Source of the DNA: an uncultured Bacteroides sp.
GTDB taxonomy: Bacteria > Bacteroidota > Bacteroidia > Bacteroidales > Bacteroidaceae
Direction of reading: 5' to 3'
Assembly (NCBI RefSeq): GCF_937912035.1
Contig: NZ_CALDPF010000031.1
Location: 434,001-498,000 of the forward strand
DNA length: 64,000 bases
Part shown: positions 9,583 to 18,214 of the stretch, one piece after another
Numbering within the stretch: position 1 is the stretch's first letter
Layout of the letters: every line of letters begins with the position of its first letter
Notes under the pieces: generated by a model
Seen by the model: only the letters and a program-made list of their open reading frames with translations
Told to the model about the DNA's origin: nothing
Database searches by the model: none
Position numbers and translations under genes: made by a program

Positions 9583-11418
9583 TCACTCCAATTCTATAGG
9601 AGACTTTCTAAATATATCATTTAACTTCTTAATATCAAACTTAGGTGTACGGTCATAATAATACAATCCGTTCTGTTCCTGTTCTACATCTGTCAACTGT
9701 GTATAACAATAACCACCTACAAAAGGATACATATTCAGCACTACATCCACCAATGAACAGACTTTCTTATAGAAATCCTCCTCACTGGACGATCCGCCAT
9801 ATCCCCAACCAGACTGTTTGGTATTAAACGATATTCCACCAAACTCATCAAACAGATAAGGGCATTTGCCATTGTATACCATCCAGCGAGTCTCATGCGT
9901 ATCGTATCGGAAGTTAGATCCGGTATTATACAGGACTCTAGGGTCCTCATTGAAACGATGTCCCGGGAACAGTTTTCCGTCATTCCACAACTCCTTATGC
10001 AGTGAAGCAGAATCCTGGATATAAAGATGGGAAGACACTATATCAGTCTTGTAATGGGCACCACCGGAATTTGTAAGAACCGGACGAGTAGGATCTACAA
10101 GTTTGGTAGCATCGTAAAGCTGTGACGAGAAACGTGGAAAATTTACCTTATCTACATTGTTCTGCTCATTCAGAGGAACCCACATAATGATAGAAGGATG
10201 ATTTCTGTCCCTTTTAACTATTTCCATCCATTCAGGAAGAAAGACAGTAGTGGCAATAGGCAGATTATAATCCAAACCCCAACTGTTCATTTCACCACAG
10301 GTAAGATAACCCAACTTGTCTGCCCAATAATGGAAACGTTCTTCAAAAACTTTCTGATGCAACCTTGCACCGTTGAAACCCACGGCCTTGGCAAGCATTA
10401 TATCATTCCTCAAGGCTGAATCTGAAGGCGCAGTCCATTGGCTTTCGGGATAGTATCCCTGATCAAGTACCATCCTCAAATATAAAGGTTGGTTATTGAG
10501 GTACAGCCTGTTACCTTCATAATGAATTTTACGCATACCGGTGTATGAATGAACCTTATCAATAACTTTTCCTTCCTCATCCAGTACTTCATAATCCAGG
10601 TCATAAAGAAAAGGTGAATCAGGACTCCACAGTTTGGCTTTCCTGACTTTAAGTACCATAGGAGAGTTTTCTGTAGCCAGACTAGTTTCCTGGGCTGCAA
10701 TCTTACCGTTCTCCTTTAACGTAACTCTCAATCTGGTCTTTCCCAAACCATAGAATTCAGGATGGATGACTACACGTGAATTATCAATGTCAGTTACAAC
10801 CTGGGCAGTCTTTATCGCTTTTGGATGAACTGCTTCCATCCACACTGTCTGCCATATACCTGTAGTACGGGTATAGTTGCATACATGCGAATAATAGCGG
10901 GTAGACTGTTTACCAGCTGGCTGAATTCTGTTTCTCAAGTCGCTCTTTACATATACCACAAGTGAGTGTTCACTGTCTGGAGTGACAAAATCAGTCAGGT
11001 CTACAGAGAAGGAGGAGCTTCCACCAAAATGTCTGTCAATAAATTTACCGTCCACATAGATTTCAGATTCATAATATACTCCTCCGAAATTCAGCATTAT
11101 TCTCTTGTCCTTCCATTCAGATGGAATGTCCAGCATTCGGTGATACCACAGATGCTCTATAAAATCAGTATATTCCACCCCCGACAATTTACTTTCAGGA
11201 GAAAAAGGAACAATTATCTTCTGGTCGAATCCCTTTGCTTCCTTATAGTTCTTCTCAATACCCACACCAGACGGATCAATCTTACATGTCCAGGTTCCAT
11301 TTAGGTTTATCCATTCGGTACGCTCAAACTGAGGTCTTGGATATTCATTTCGCTGTCCCCAAGCTGAAGACAGAAAAAATACAGTAGCCAATACGACACA
11401 AATCAATACTCTTTTCAT
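9583..11418 (-). CDS. GH2 family glycosidase (beta-galactosidase/beta-glucuronidase-like)
   Basis: A 611-aa secreted GH2 enzyme (signal peptide MKRVLICVVLATVFFLSSAWG). The jelly-roll sugar-binding domain covers about residues 25-205, an immunoglobulin-like domain 205-300, and the TIM barrel 300-611. The acid/base is Glu418 (WVPLNEQN) and the nucleophile Glu525 (YLFDEFGG). It is shorter than LacZ and lacks the C-terminal beta-galactosidase small-chain domain. Its layout resembles the compact GH2 enzymes of Bacteroides that act on galactose, glucuronate or arabinopyranose ends; I cannot choose between these. It lies 13 bases after the unknown 682-aa gene in the operon. Confidence 0.88.
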   Translation of the reverse strand: MKRVLICVVLATVFFLSSAWGQRNEYPRPQFERTEWINLNGTWTCKIDPSGVGIEKNYKEAKGFDQKIIVPFSPESKLSGVEYTDFIEHLWYHRMLDIPSEWKDKRIMLNFGGVYYESEIYVDGKFIDRHFGGSSSFSVDLTDFVTPDSEHSLVVYVKSDLRNRIQPAGKQSTRYYSHVCNYTRTTGIWQTVWMEAVHPKAIKTAQVVTDIDNSRVVIHPEFYGLGKTRLRVTLKENGKIAAQETSLATENSPMVLKVRKAKLWSPDSPFLYDLDYEVLDEEGKVIDKVHSYTGMRKIHYEGNRLYLNNQPLYLRMVLDQGYYPESQWTAPSDSALRNDIMLAKAVGFNGARLHQKVFEERFHYWADKLGYLTCGEMNSWGLDYNLPIATTVFLPEWMEIVKRDRNHPSIIMWVPLNEQNNVDKVNFPRFSSQLYDATKLVDPTRPVLTNSGGAHYKTDIVSSHLYIQDSASLHKELWNDGKLFPGHRFNEDPRVLYNTGSNFRYDTHETRWMVYNGKCPYLFDEFGGISFNTKQSGWGYGGSSSEEDFYKKVCSLVDVVLNMYPFVGGYCYTQLTDVEQEQNGLYYYDRTPKFDIKKLNDIFRKSPIELE

Positions 11419-11431
11419 GAAAATTTATCAA

Positions 11432-13480
11432 TTAGGGTTCTACATTCATTTCCTTGAACTTTGCAGCCGCATTCAGGAAATGGGCTGTAATCCAAAATAC
11501 CGTCCATCCTTCAGAATAACCTCCTCGCAACTTATGTACATTGCTCATATCTCCACGTTGTGCAAAGTTTGTCTGCTGTAGTTGTTCTCCCTGTGAACCA
11601 TATACATCTGTCAGTTGGAAGCATGAACGGTACATAACGCCAGCCAGTTTCTTAAGTCTGTCATCATTCAGATATATTCCCATCTTGTATACTTCCGGTG
11701 CAAAGAGAACGCCATATACATCAATATGCTGGTTTTGAGGAGAGACAACAGTCCAGCCTGTTGTGCGGAAATGGTAATCAGCCATCCTGCCTGCTGGCAA
11801 TGGGATATCCCAAACCACTACATAACTCAGACATACATCCATGGCATGCTTGGCCCACTGGAGATATTTATCAGTACGTTCCAGTTCATACAATTCCAGG
11901 AATCCCTGAAAAGCAGCCCATGCACCTTCTTTATCCTCGCAAGTAGCATCCAGTGTTCCACCCCAGTAACAACCGTTCATAGTCAGATGTCTGTCGGCAA
12001 AAGTCTGTGCAGCCTTCTTTGCCGCATCCAAGTAGGTCTCATTGTCAAAGAGTCTGTAAGCCATGACAAGGGGAGCTATAAGAAAGGCTTCTGCCGTAGA
12101 ACGCGGATTCCATCCATCATCCAGTATTCTGCGACTCTGTCCGTCACAACACTGACAAAGAAAGTCCTCCCACTTTTCTGTTTTGTAGTTCCCCGTCTGT
12201 CGTGCATATGTGATGGCTTTGGCAAAGTTATACATAGCCTGACCGCATGAAACTGGGTCTCCACCGAAGAACTCCTTTCCGTTGAAAACTACAGGGAACA
12301 TTCCTGTTTCATCATTAACAGGATAAGTGGACAGAAAATCCATCGAACGTTGTATCTTATCGGAAATTCCATTGTCACCCAAATCATCTTCAAGCAACTG
12401 TAAGGCATATCCCGGTGAATCAGCCTGGCCACACCATCCCATAACTATGGATTTTCCTTGCGACAGGTCATACATGTTGAAGCCTTCATTTCCTTCTCCG
12501 AAATCTATCCAACGGTTCTTTGCGAAACGGTACTTTTCCTTTACAATAGTACTGAAGTCCGTAAAAGGTTCTGCATTATAAGGCTTGTAAAGGTCCAATG
12601 ATGTGTACAATGGTCTCTGGAATCCTGTACCTTCAGCTTCAACAGAATATAATTCCACACAGAACTCCTTCTCTATAACGCGCCCTGGCTCCATGTCTAT
12701 ATAGGTATTTGTATAAGCCATAGGTGTTGCCTGCAAAGCCTTGGCTACACCATGTTTCATGTTATAACCAATAGGACCAGAGTAGAGTACGAAATCTGTA
12801 TAACCCTTACCTGCCTCAACACCCATCGACCACCACTGGTCATCCAACACGGCTCCTCTGACAGGACTTGGTGTTGTATGCAGTGCAGCAGCATATTTTC
12901 CGTTAGAATTCTCCAGCATCGCAAATGGCATAGGGAAGCGATGATCCTCAAATATAGCGAACTCACCAGGTTTACCTGTATAGACAGGTATCACATTAGG
13001 GTTAACCTTAGCACCGTTCTTGTTTCCATAATACAATATGCCTGGCATAAAAGCCTGCATGGTCTCCCCTTTTAAACGGAGTCTTACCGACAAATTCACA
13101 TGGGAAAGGGTATCATTACCTTGCCATTCAAATCGGCGTCTACATCTCACTCTTCCGCCTTCCTCCTCACGATATGCATCACGCAAAAATAAATTTCCAT
13201 GAGGGAACACCATCTTTCCACTGACAATAATCCATTCTCCACTTTGCTCCATGGTCTCAGGCTGGGCATGTTTCCATCCACCCATCCAGTTATCATCCCA
13301 TTCTGTTGCAATACTCCAAAGGCCATCTTCCGGTACTGATAGTAAATTCTTACCGTTCAGCATCCACACAGGATTCATCTTTCCCTTATCTATATAAAAC
13401 TGTGCAAAGCACCATACAGGAAAAAATTGTATAAGAATTATCACAACAAGACTTCTAATATAACAATTGATTTTTCTCAT
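11432..13480 (-). CDS. Unrecognised secreted 682-aa protein, probable (alpha/alpha)6-barrel enzyme
   Basis: I do not recognise this family. A signal peptide is seen (residues 1-27, cleavage after CFA). Residues 28-310 look mostly beta, with many aromatic residues (DDNWMGGWKHAQPE, DDQWWSMGVEAGKGYTD). Residues 330-680 look helical and repetitive, with patterns of a six-hairpin toroid: GMFPVVFNGKEFFGGDPVSCGQAM, NPRSTAEAF, GCYWGGTLDATCEDKEGAWAAF, SEGWTVFWITAHF. An N-terminal beta-sandwich followed by an alpha toroid is usual for clan GH-L/M-like glycosidases and some lyases. Candidate acids are the Asp/Glu cluster in DATCEDKEGAW. It lies between GH20 and GH2 genes with gaps of 13-21 bases, so it very likely acts on the same glycan. 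It could belong to a family such as GH154 or to a new one. Confidence 0.6.
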   Translation of the reverse strand: MRKINCYIRSLVVIILIQFFPVWCFAQFYIDKGKMNPVWMLNGKNLLSVPEDGLWSIATEWDDNWMGGWKHAQPETMEQSGEWIIVSGKMVFPHGNLFLRDAYREEEGGRVRCRRRFEWQGNDTLSHVNLSVRLRLKGETMQAFMPGILYYGNKNGAKVNPNVIPVYTGKPGEFAIFEDHRFPMPFAMLENSNGKYAAALHTTPSPVRGAVLDDQWWSMGVEAGKGYTDFVLYSGPIGYNMKHGVAKALQATPMAYTNTYIDMEPGRVIEKEFCVELYSVEAEGTGFQRPLYTSLDLYKPYNAEPFTDFSTIVKEKYRFAKNRWIDFGEGNEGFNMYDLSQGKSIVMGWCGQADSPGYALQLLEDDLGDNGISDKIQRSMDFLSTYPVNDETGMFPVVFNGKEFFGGDPVSCGQAMYNFAKAITYARQTGNYKTEKWEDFLCQCCDGQSRRILDDGWNPRSTAEAFLIAPLVMAYRLFDNETYLDAAKKAAQTFADRHLTMNGCYWGGTLDATCEDKEGAWAAFQGFLELYELERTDKYLQWAKHAMDVCLSYVVVWDIPLPAGRMADYHFRTTGWTVVSPQNQHIDVYGVLFAPEVYKMGIYLNDDRLKKLAGVMYRSCFQLTDVYGSQGEQLQQTNFAQRGDMSNVHKLRGGYSEGWTVFWITAHFLNAAAKFKEMNVEP

Positions 13481-13501
13481 ATAATGAATATTCTATTCAG
13501 G

Positions 13502-15814
13502 TTAATAAGCATATAAATCAGAAACTGGCAGTACATTCCCTTCTCCATCTCTCACTTCCATTTTCAGTACTCCACCATTACTGTCGAAATATCTCAACTC
13601 TATAGGATGGTATCCCTTGGACATGGCCTTCTGGCCTACAACCTCACGAGGACTGTGGGGACCATCATTGTCCACAACCTTGTCACCATCTATGACCAAT
13701 GTACTGCCATCGTCTGATGTAAGGGCAAAAGTATATATTCCATCAGCAGGAATATTTATGAATCCATTTATAACAAGGCCTATTCTTCCATTTACACCCT
13801 CAGGTATAGATACATCGGCAATGGAGTATTCGCCATTTCTTTCGGCTTTATCAATGTCAGAACACTTGTCTCCTGCGAAATTATACCAAACAGCCTTTAG
13901 CCCTTTATTTGATGGGGTGATGGATGCAGCAGGAGAAAATTCACCTTTAATGAACCTGGTCTTGAATACATCGCATGGCTTGCCATCAGGACGGAAAGTT
14001 CGGAAAACAAGATCTGTATTGTCTGTAATCTTCAGGTTACCGTCATACTTTGGAGATTCCAATGTAGGGATACTTCCATCAGTGGTATAATGTATCTGTG
14101 CATTAGGATCTATGCAAGTAACATCTACATTTGCCTCACCTACAAATACATTCGAGTCATAGAAACCTTCAAGGTCTGGAATGCGATAGTTTACATTCAT
14201 CTCGTCAAGACGTTCAAAGTGATCAGTAAGTCTGTCTATGAATCCATTCCAGTCCTTATGTTCAGGATTACTCCATCCCACCTCAGCTATAGCCTGCATA
14301 CGGGGAACTACCATATATTGCATACGCTCTCTGGAAGGAATCCATTCACACCATATGTTTCCTTGCACACCCAATACCTGATTAACAAGTTCAGGCTTGT
14401 CCGTGAATTCTGCAGCAGGGTCATAATTATAAATATTAGACAAAGTTTTCTTGTCCTGCTGATAGTCCAGATAGAAATGTGAATTTGGGGTAAATATGAT
14501 GTTATTTCCCTGCGAGGTGGTCTTTTCAGGAGCATCCTTTACCCATGAGCGCCACCACATAACAGTTGCAGTCTTTGAAAGTCCACCTTCAAGTATCTCA
14601 TCCCATCCTATCATCTCTTTTCCTTTAGAATTGAAGAATGCCTCCATCTCATGAATAAACCATGACTGCAACTCTTCCTCCGACTTCAGATTGTTTTCCC
14701 TTATACGTTTCTGGCAGTCAGGACATTTTTTCCAGTTTGTCTTCTCTACTTCATCACCTCCGATGTGTATATACTTATATGGGAATAGAGGGATTATTTC
14801 ACTGTATACATTTTTGCAGAATTCCAGGGCAGAATCTTTTCCAGGGCATACCGGTGAAGAGAAAGTTTGTCCCCAACCTGTGGTCTTGAAACATGATACT
14901 CCATCATAATTGCTCACAGCTGCAAGCATGTGGCCCGGCATATCAATTTCCGGTATTACATCTATTCCCCTAACCTGAGCATACGATACAATATCCTTTA
15001 TGTCATTCTGGGTATAGAATCCTCCATATAAAGTATCTCCATCCATTATAATAGTCTTTTCTTCCGGAATAAGATAATCTGTATTGTCATTCTGTCTGGC
15101 CAGACTCATGCAGGTCTTGTCATGTGAATTATATTTCCTCCATGCACCTTTTTTCGTAAGCATAGGATATTTCTTAATCTCAATACGCCAGTCCTGGTCA
15201 TCAGTAAGATGCCAATGGAACTTGTTCATCTTATAAAGTGCCATAAGATCCAGAAGCTCCTTTACTTCATCTATGTCATAGAAATGGCGAGAAACATCAA
15301 GCATAAGTCCTCTCCATTGAAACCGTGGAGTATCATCAATATTCACTGTTGGAATAGTCCAGTCAATATCTTCAACCACTTTCTTACTTTCAATCTGATA
15401 AGGTAAAAGCTGTCTCAATGTAGCAATTCCATAAATTACACCAGCATATGAATTTCCTGAAATAGTAACTTCATCGCTTGTTGAAACCAGTCTATATCCA
15501 TCACTTTCTTTTGAAATAGAAAGAGAAAGGTTTATGTCCCCTTTACCTTCCCTTATTACCAGCTTATATCCTGTTGATTTGTTCAGGATATCAACCAGAT
15601 ATTCTGCTGCAGGAATAAGAGATTTGTCAGAAACCCCAATTGTAGATTTCTCCGTGATAACGAACTCATCTTTTTCCACAACCATATTGTAAGGAAGAGG
15701 AATAATGGATATATTATCATGCTCTACAGATATGCCATTACATGCACTTAAAAAACCTGATCCGATAATGCCAAGTCCTATAACCAAACCTTTGTAATAT
15801 TTTCTCATAAACAT
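13502..15814 (-). CDS. GH20 beta-N-acetylhexosaminidase lipoprotein with PA14-like tail
   Basis: A 770-aa lipoprotein (lipid Cys25; ATG at either residue 1 or 3 is usable). Residues about 35-155 form the GH20 N-terminal alpha/beta domain, and 160-520 the TIM barrel, with the catalytic pair Asp354-Glu355 in HIGGDEVEKTNW used for substrate-assisted hydrolysis of terminal beta-GlcNAc or GalNAc. Residues about 560-635 resemble the chitobiase C-terminal beta domain (IHYTTDGSIPT), and 640-770 a PA14-like domain (YTFALTSDDGSTLVIDGDKV), probably for sugar binding. Its presence points to HexNAc in the target glycan, or to a GH20 with another exo-specificity. It is the fourth gene of the minus-strand operon. 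Confidence 0.93.
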   Translation of the reverse strand: MFMRKYYKGLVIGLGIIGSGFLSACNGISVEHDNISIIPLPYNMVVEKDEFVITEKSTIGVSDKSLIPAAEYLVDILNKSTGYKLVIREGKGDINLSLSISKESDGYRLVSTSDEVTISGNSYAGVIYGIATLRQLLPYQIESKKVVEDIDWTIPTVNIDDTPRFQWRGLMLDVSRHFYDIDEVKELLDLMALYKMNKFHWHLTDDQDWRIEIKKYPMLTKKGAWRKYNSHDKTCMSLARQNDNTDYLIPEEKTIIMDGDTLYGGFYTQNDIKDIVSYAQVRGIDVIPEIDMPGHMLAAVSNYDGVSCFKTTGWGQTFSSPVCPGKDSALEFCKNVYSEIIPLFPYKYIHIGGDEVEKTNWKKCPDCQKRIRENNLKSEEELQSWFIHEMEAFFNSKGKEMIGWDEILEGGLSKTATVMWWRSWVKDAPEKTTSQGNNIIFTPNSHFYLDYQQDKKTLSNIYNYDPAAEFTDKPELVNQVLGVQGNIWCEWIPSRERMQYMVVPRMQAIAEVGWSNPEHKDWNGFIDRLTDHFERLDEMNVNYRIPDLEGFYDSNVFVGEANVDVTCIDPNAQIHYTTDGSIPTLESPKYDGNLKITDNTDLVFRTFRPDGKPCDVFKTRFIKGEFSPAASITPSNKGLKAVWYNFAGDKCSDIDKAERNGEYSIADVSIPEGVNGRIGLVINGFINIPADGIYTFALTSDDGSTLVIDGDKVVDNDGPHSPREVVGQKAMSKGYHPIELRYFDSNGGVLKMEVRDGEGNVLPVSDLYAY

Positions 15815-15863
15815 GTATTAAATTTTCAAACAAACTATTAATATCAACATCGTATCTAATTTA

Positions 15864-18182
15864 TTATCTATTCATAAGCCGTACTTGTTCACCTTTCGAT
15901 AAGGGAATCTCAAAAAACTCGTCTTTTAAACTTAATATTCTACCATCTTCATAATATACAAAACAAGTTTTTCCGGGCCAAGGATTCTGGATGTTACAAG
16001 GACGTCCCTGCTCGCTTTTAATCAAAACATATTCCACATTTCCAGCTTTACAACTTGCAGAAACAAGAAAAGCTCCATGAGTTCGCAATGTTTTGAAACT
16101 AGCTTCCATCTCTTTAGGCCATACAGGAAACACTCTAATAACCCCTTCATACCCCTGTAACAACATTTCATTAATACAAGAAGGAACAGCACTGAGAGAT
16201 TCTATTCCACCACCATCTTGCGGTATCCAAAGATTTGGTAAAGCCGTTTTCTTAACTCGCTTCTTCAACTCGTCAAGCAAACGTTCACCATCATATCCTA
16301 CTCTGGCAGCTGAAGTAAAATAAGTTTCTATACCATTACCAAGATTATCCCAACGGGCATCTCGAGGACCATTATATGGGATGGTATCAGTGTCCCAACG
16401 ATAAATCTCTTCACGCAATATACGGGCAAAAGCAGAATCTGTAATTACACCACAAGTTCCCGAGGGGAATAATAACCCGTGCATCATCACACGTCCAAAT
16501 CCTGGAGCAGTCCTACTGCCGGAGCCATTACCTCCCTCGCATGCCTTAATACGAATCTTTCCATCTATTTCAACAGTAGGTATTGCACTTAAATGAGTCA
16601 ATATATGATTCCATTTCTCAACCTTATCCCGATCTGTTTGAAGGAACGAACTCATATCTATAATACCCTTAAACAACATACGACACAAACCAAGGGAAAT
16701 TGTAGGATTAATATCTCCATAGTTGCGTTTATAATCTTTACCTTCCCATGGACCAACTTCCCAGAAATTGTCATTATAAATTACGTATCTGTCATTTTCA
16801 AAGACAAGATAATCTTCCCAAAAATCTGCAACCTCACGGATAAAAGGATATACCATCTGCGCATAGTTTCTGTCATAAGTATGATAAAAACGCATGAACA
16901 TATTAGTTGCACAAAAGGCTGCATTACTCTTTTGTCCCAGAAACATATATCCACCTTCAATGTCATTGTCAGGAGTACCATACTGTTTCATCATAGCCTC
17001 AGAAGTTAGAGGGAACATACTTGAACAGAATCCTTTCGGACCAATACCTACAGGATAGTAAACACCATCATTATCTAATAGACTCTTTGCGTGTTCTCTG
17101 GCTTTAGGCATATAGTCCAGTATTGGCTGATCATAAGGTTCTGATAATTCCACATGATTGGAAGAATATACACCCCACCATGGTGCCATATAGTTATAAT
17201 TGGTATGATAGTCTCCTGCCCAACCATTGGCTGTAGCATCCATGGTAAGAGATGTCCCCCATAACCCTGGAGCAAAATCTTTATCCCTGCTACAACAAGC
17301 CAATAGGTAATGAGATCCATAGTAATATTTTTCCAGCAATGAATCGTTCAACTCGACCTTTGATGCCTGCCAAAAGTCTGTCCACCATTTCTTGTGCTGC
17401 TCAAACAAACCGGATATTCCTTCTTTTTTGAGATCAGCAGTCATCTCAACAGCCTTCTGTATATAATCTGAGTTATCATGATTTGAGTATAGTGACAATA
17501 TTAATGTTGTTTTTTCACCAGCTTCGAGAGAAAGGTTTGCATCTTTACCTTCTGTTGACGAAAGAGCTACAGCTACAGCAGAAGGCCACTCTAAATCTTG
17601 TCCTTCAAACTTACGTGTAAACCAGCTAACACCTTTATCTTCACCGGAACTGTTTTGTGAGTTCATTCCTTCAGCAAGAGAAAAAGAGTAGCTCAAATCC
17701 ACTCTGCCTTTTATTGCTTCCAGTTCTATTACTACTATATTTTTTGTAGCGGCACACCATGCTTTCATACATAATGAAGAACCGTCATTACGAGTATAAC
17801 GGGTTTTCACAACACCTTCTGACATCAATTGTCGAACTTCATAGGTAGCATCCTTCATGTCAGAAGCCTTAATATATAACTGTCCTACATAACACACTCC
17901 ACCGTCCGGATAACCATTCTTTGCCTTCCAGAAATCATTCTTAGATAGATAAAAAACAGACTCTTCGGCATCTCCTCCTAGAACAAAACCAATATCACCA
18001 TTCCCATTTATAGCTCCGTCTGGAACTTTACCGTTAGGAGTATGCTTAGGAGGCGAGTTCCAAACTCCCTCATAAGCAGGAACAAATAAGGCAGATTTAT
18101 CAAGAATATTATCTGATAATGTCTGACATCCAATACAATCTGCACAAATTATAAAAGCTGAAATAATTACACTTTTTTTCAT
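15864..18182 (-). CDS. Divergent GH95-like glycosidase
   Basis: A 772-aa secreted protein with a short leader (Cys19 is a possible lipid site). The overall plan matches GH95: an N-terminal beta domain starting with GAINGNGDIGFVLGG, a helical barrel, and a C-terminal stretch EGVIRVFPVWPKEM typical of GH95 and relatives. The substrate Asn pair is kept as HTNYN (His326, Asn328, Asn330), so unlike the GH95 at 3913-6330 it has His at the specificity position. The usual TSPE acid motif is not evident; NFWEVGPWEG may occupy that place. It is thus a remote GH95 or GH95-like relative whose activity should not be assumed. Many unclassified GH95-like proteins are known in Bacteroidetes loci. It lies 49 bases upstream of GH20. 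Confidence 0.68.
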   Translation of the reverse strand: MKKSVIISAFIICADCIGCQTLSDNILDKSALFVPAYEGVWNSPPKHTPNGKVPDGAINGNGDIGFVLGGDAEESVFYLSKNDFWKAKNGYPDGGVCYVGQLYIKASDMKDATYEVRQLMSEGVVKTRYTRNDGSSLCMKAWCAATKNIVVIELEAIKGRVDLSYSFSLAEGMNSQNSSGEDKGVSWFTRKFEGQDLEWPSAVAVALSSTEGKDANLSLEAGEKTTLILSLYSNHDNSDYIQKAVEMTADLKKEGISGLFEQHKKWWTDFWQASKVELNDSLLEKYYYGSHYLLACCSRDKDFAPGLWGTSLTMDATANGWAGDYHTNYNYMAPWWGVYSSNHVELSEPYDQPILDYMPKAREHAKSLLDNDGVYYPVGIGPKGFCSSMFPLTSEAMMKQYGTPDNDIEGGYMFLGQKSNAAFCATNMFMRFYHTYDRNYAQMVYPFIREVADFWEDYLVFENDRYVIYNDNFWEVGPWEGKDYKRNYGDINPTISLGLCRMLFKGIIDMSSFLQTDRDKVEKWNHILTHLSAIPTVEIDGKIRIKACEGGNGSGSRTAPGFGRVMMHGLLFPSGTCGVITDSAFARILREEIYRWDTDTIPYNGPRDARWDNLGNGIETYFTSAARVGYDGERLLDELKKRVKKTALPNLWIPQDGGGIESLSAVPSCINEMLLQGYEGVIRVFPVWPKEMEASFKTLRTHGAFLVSASCKAGNVEYVLIKSEQGRPCNIQNPWPGKTCFVYYEDGRILSLKDEFFEIPLSKGEQVRLMNR

Positions 18183-18214
18183 TACAAAATTAGTTGAATA
18201 TTCATATAGAGTTT

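Noticed and set aside
14090..14482. Long open frames on the strand opposite the hydrolase genes (similar ones throughout)
   Set aside because: They have no family likeness, sit inside well-supported genes and are expected antisense shadows.
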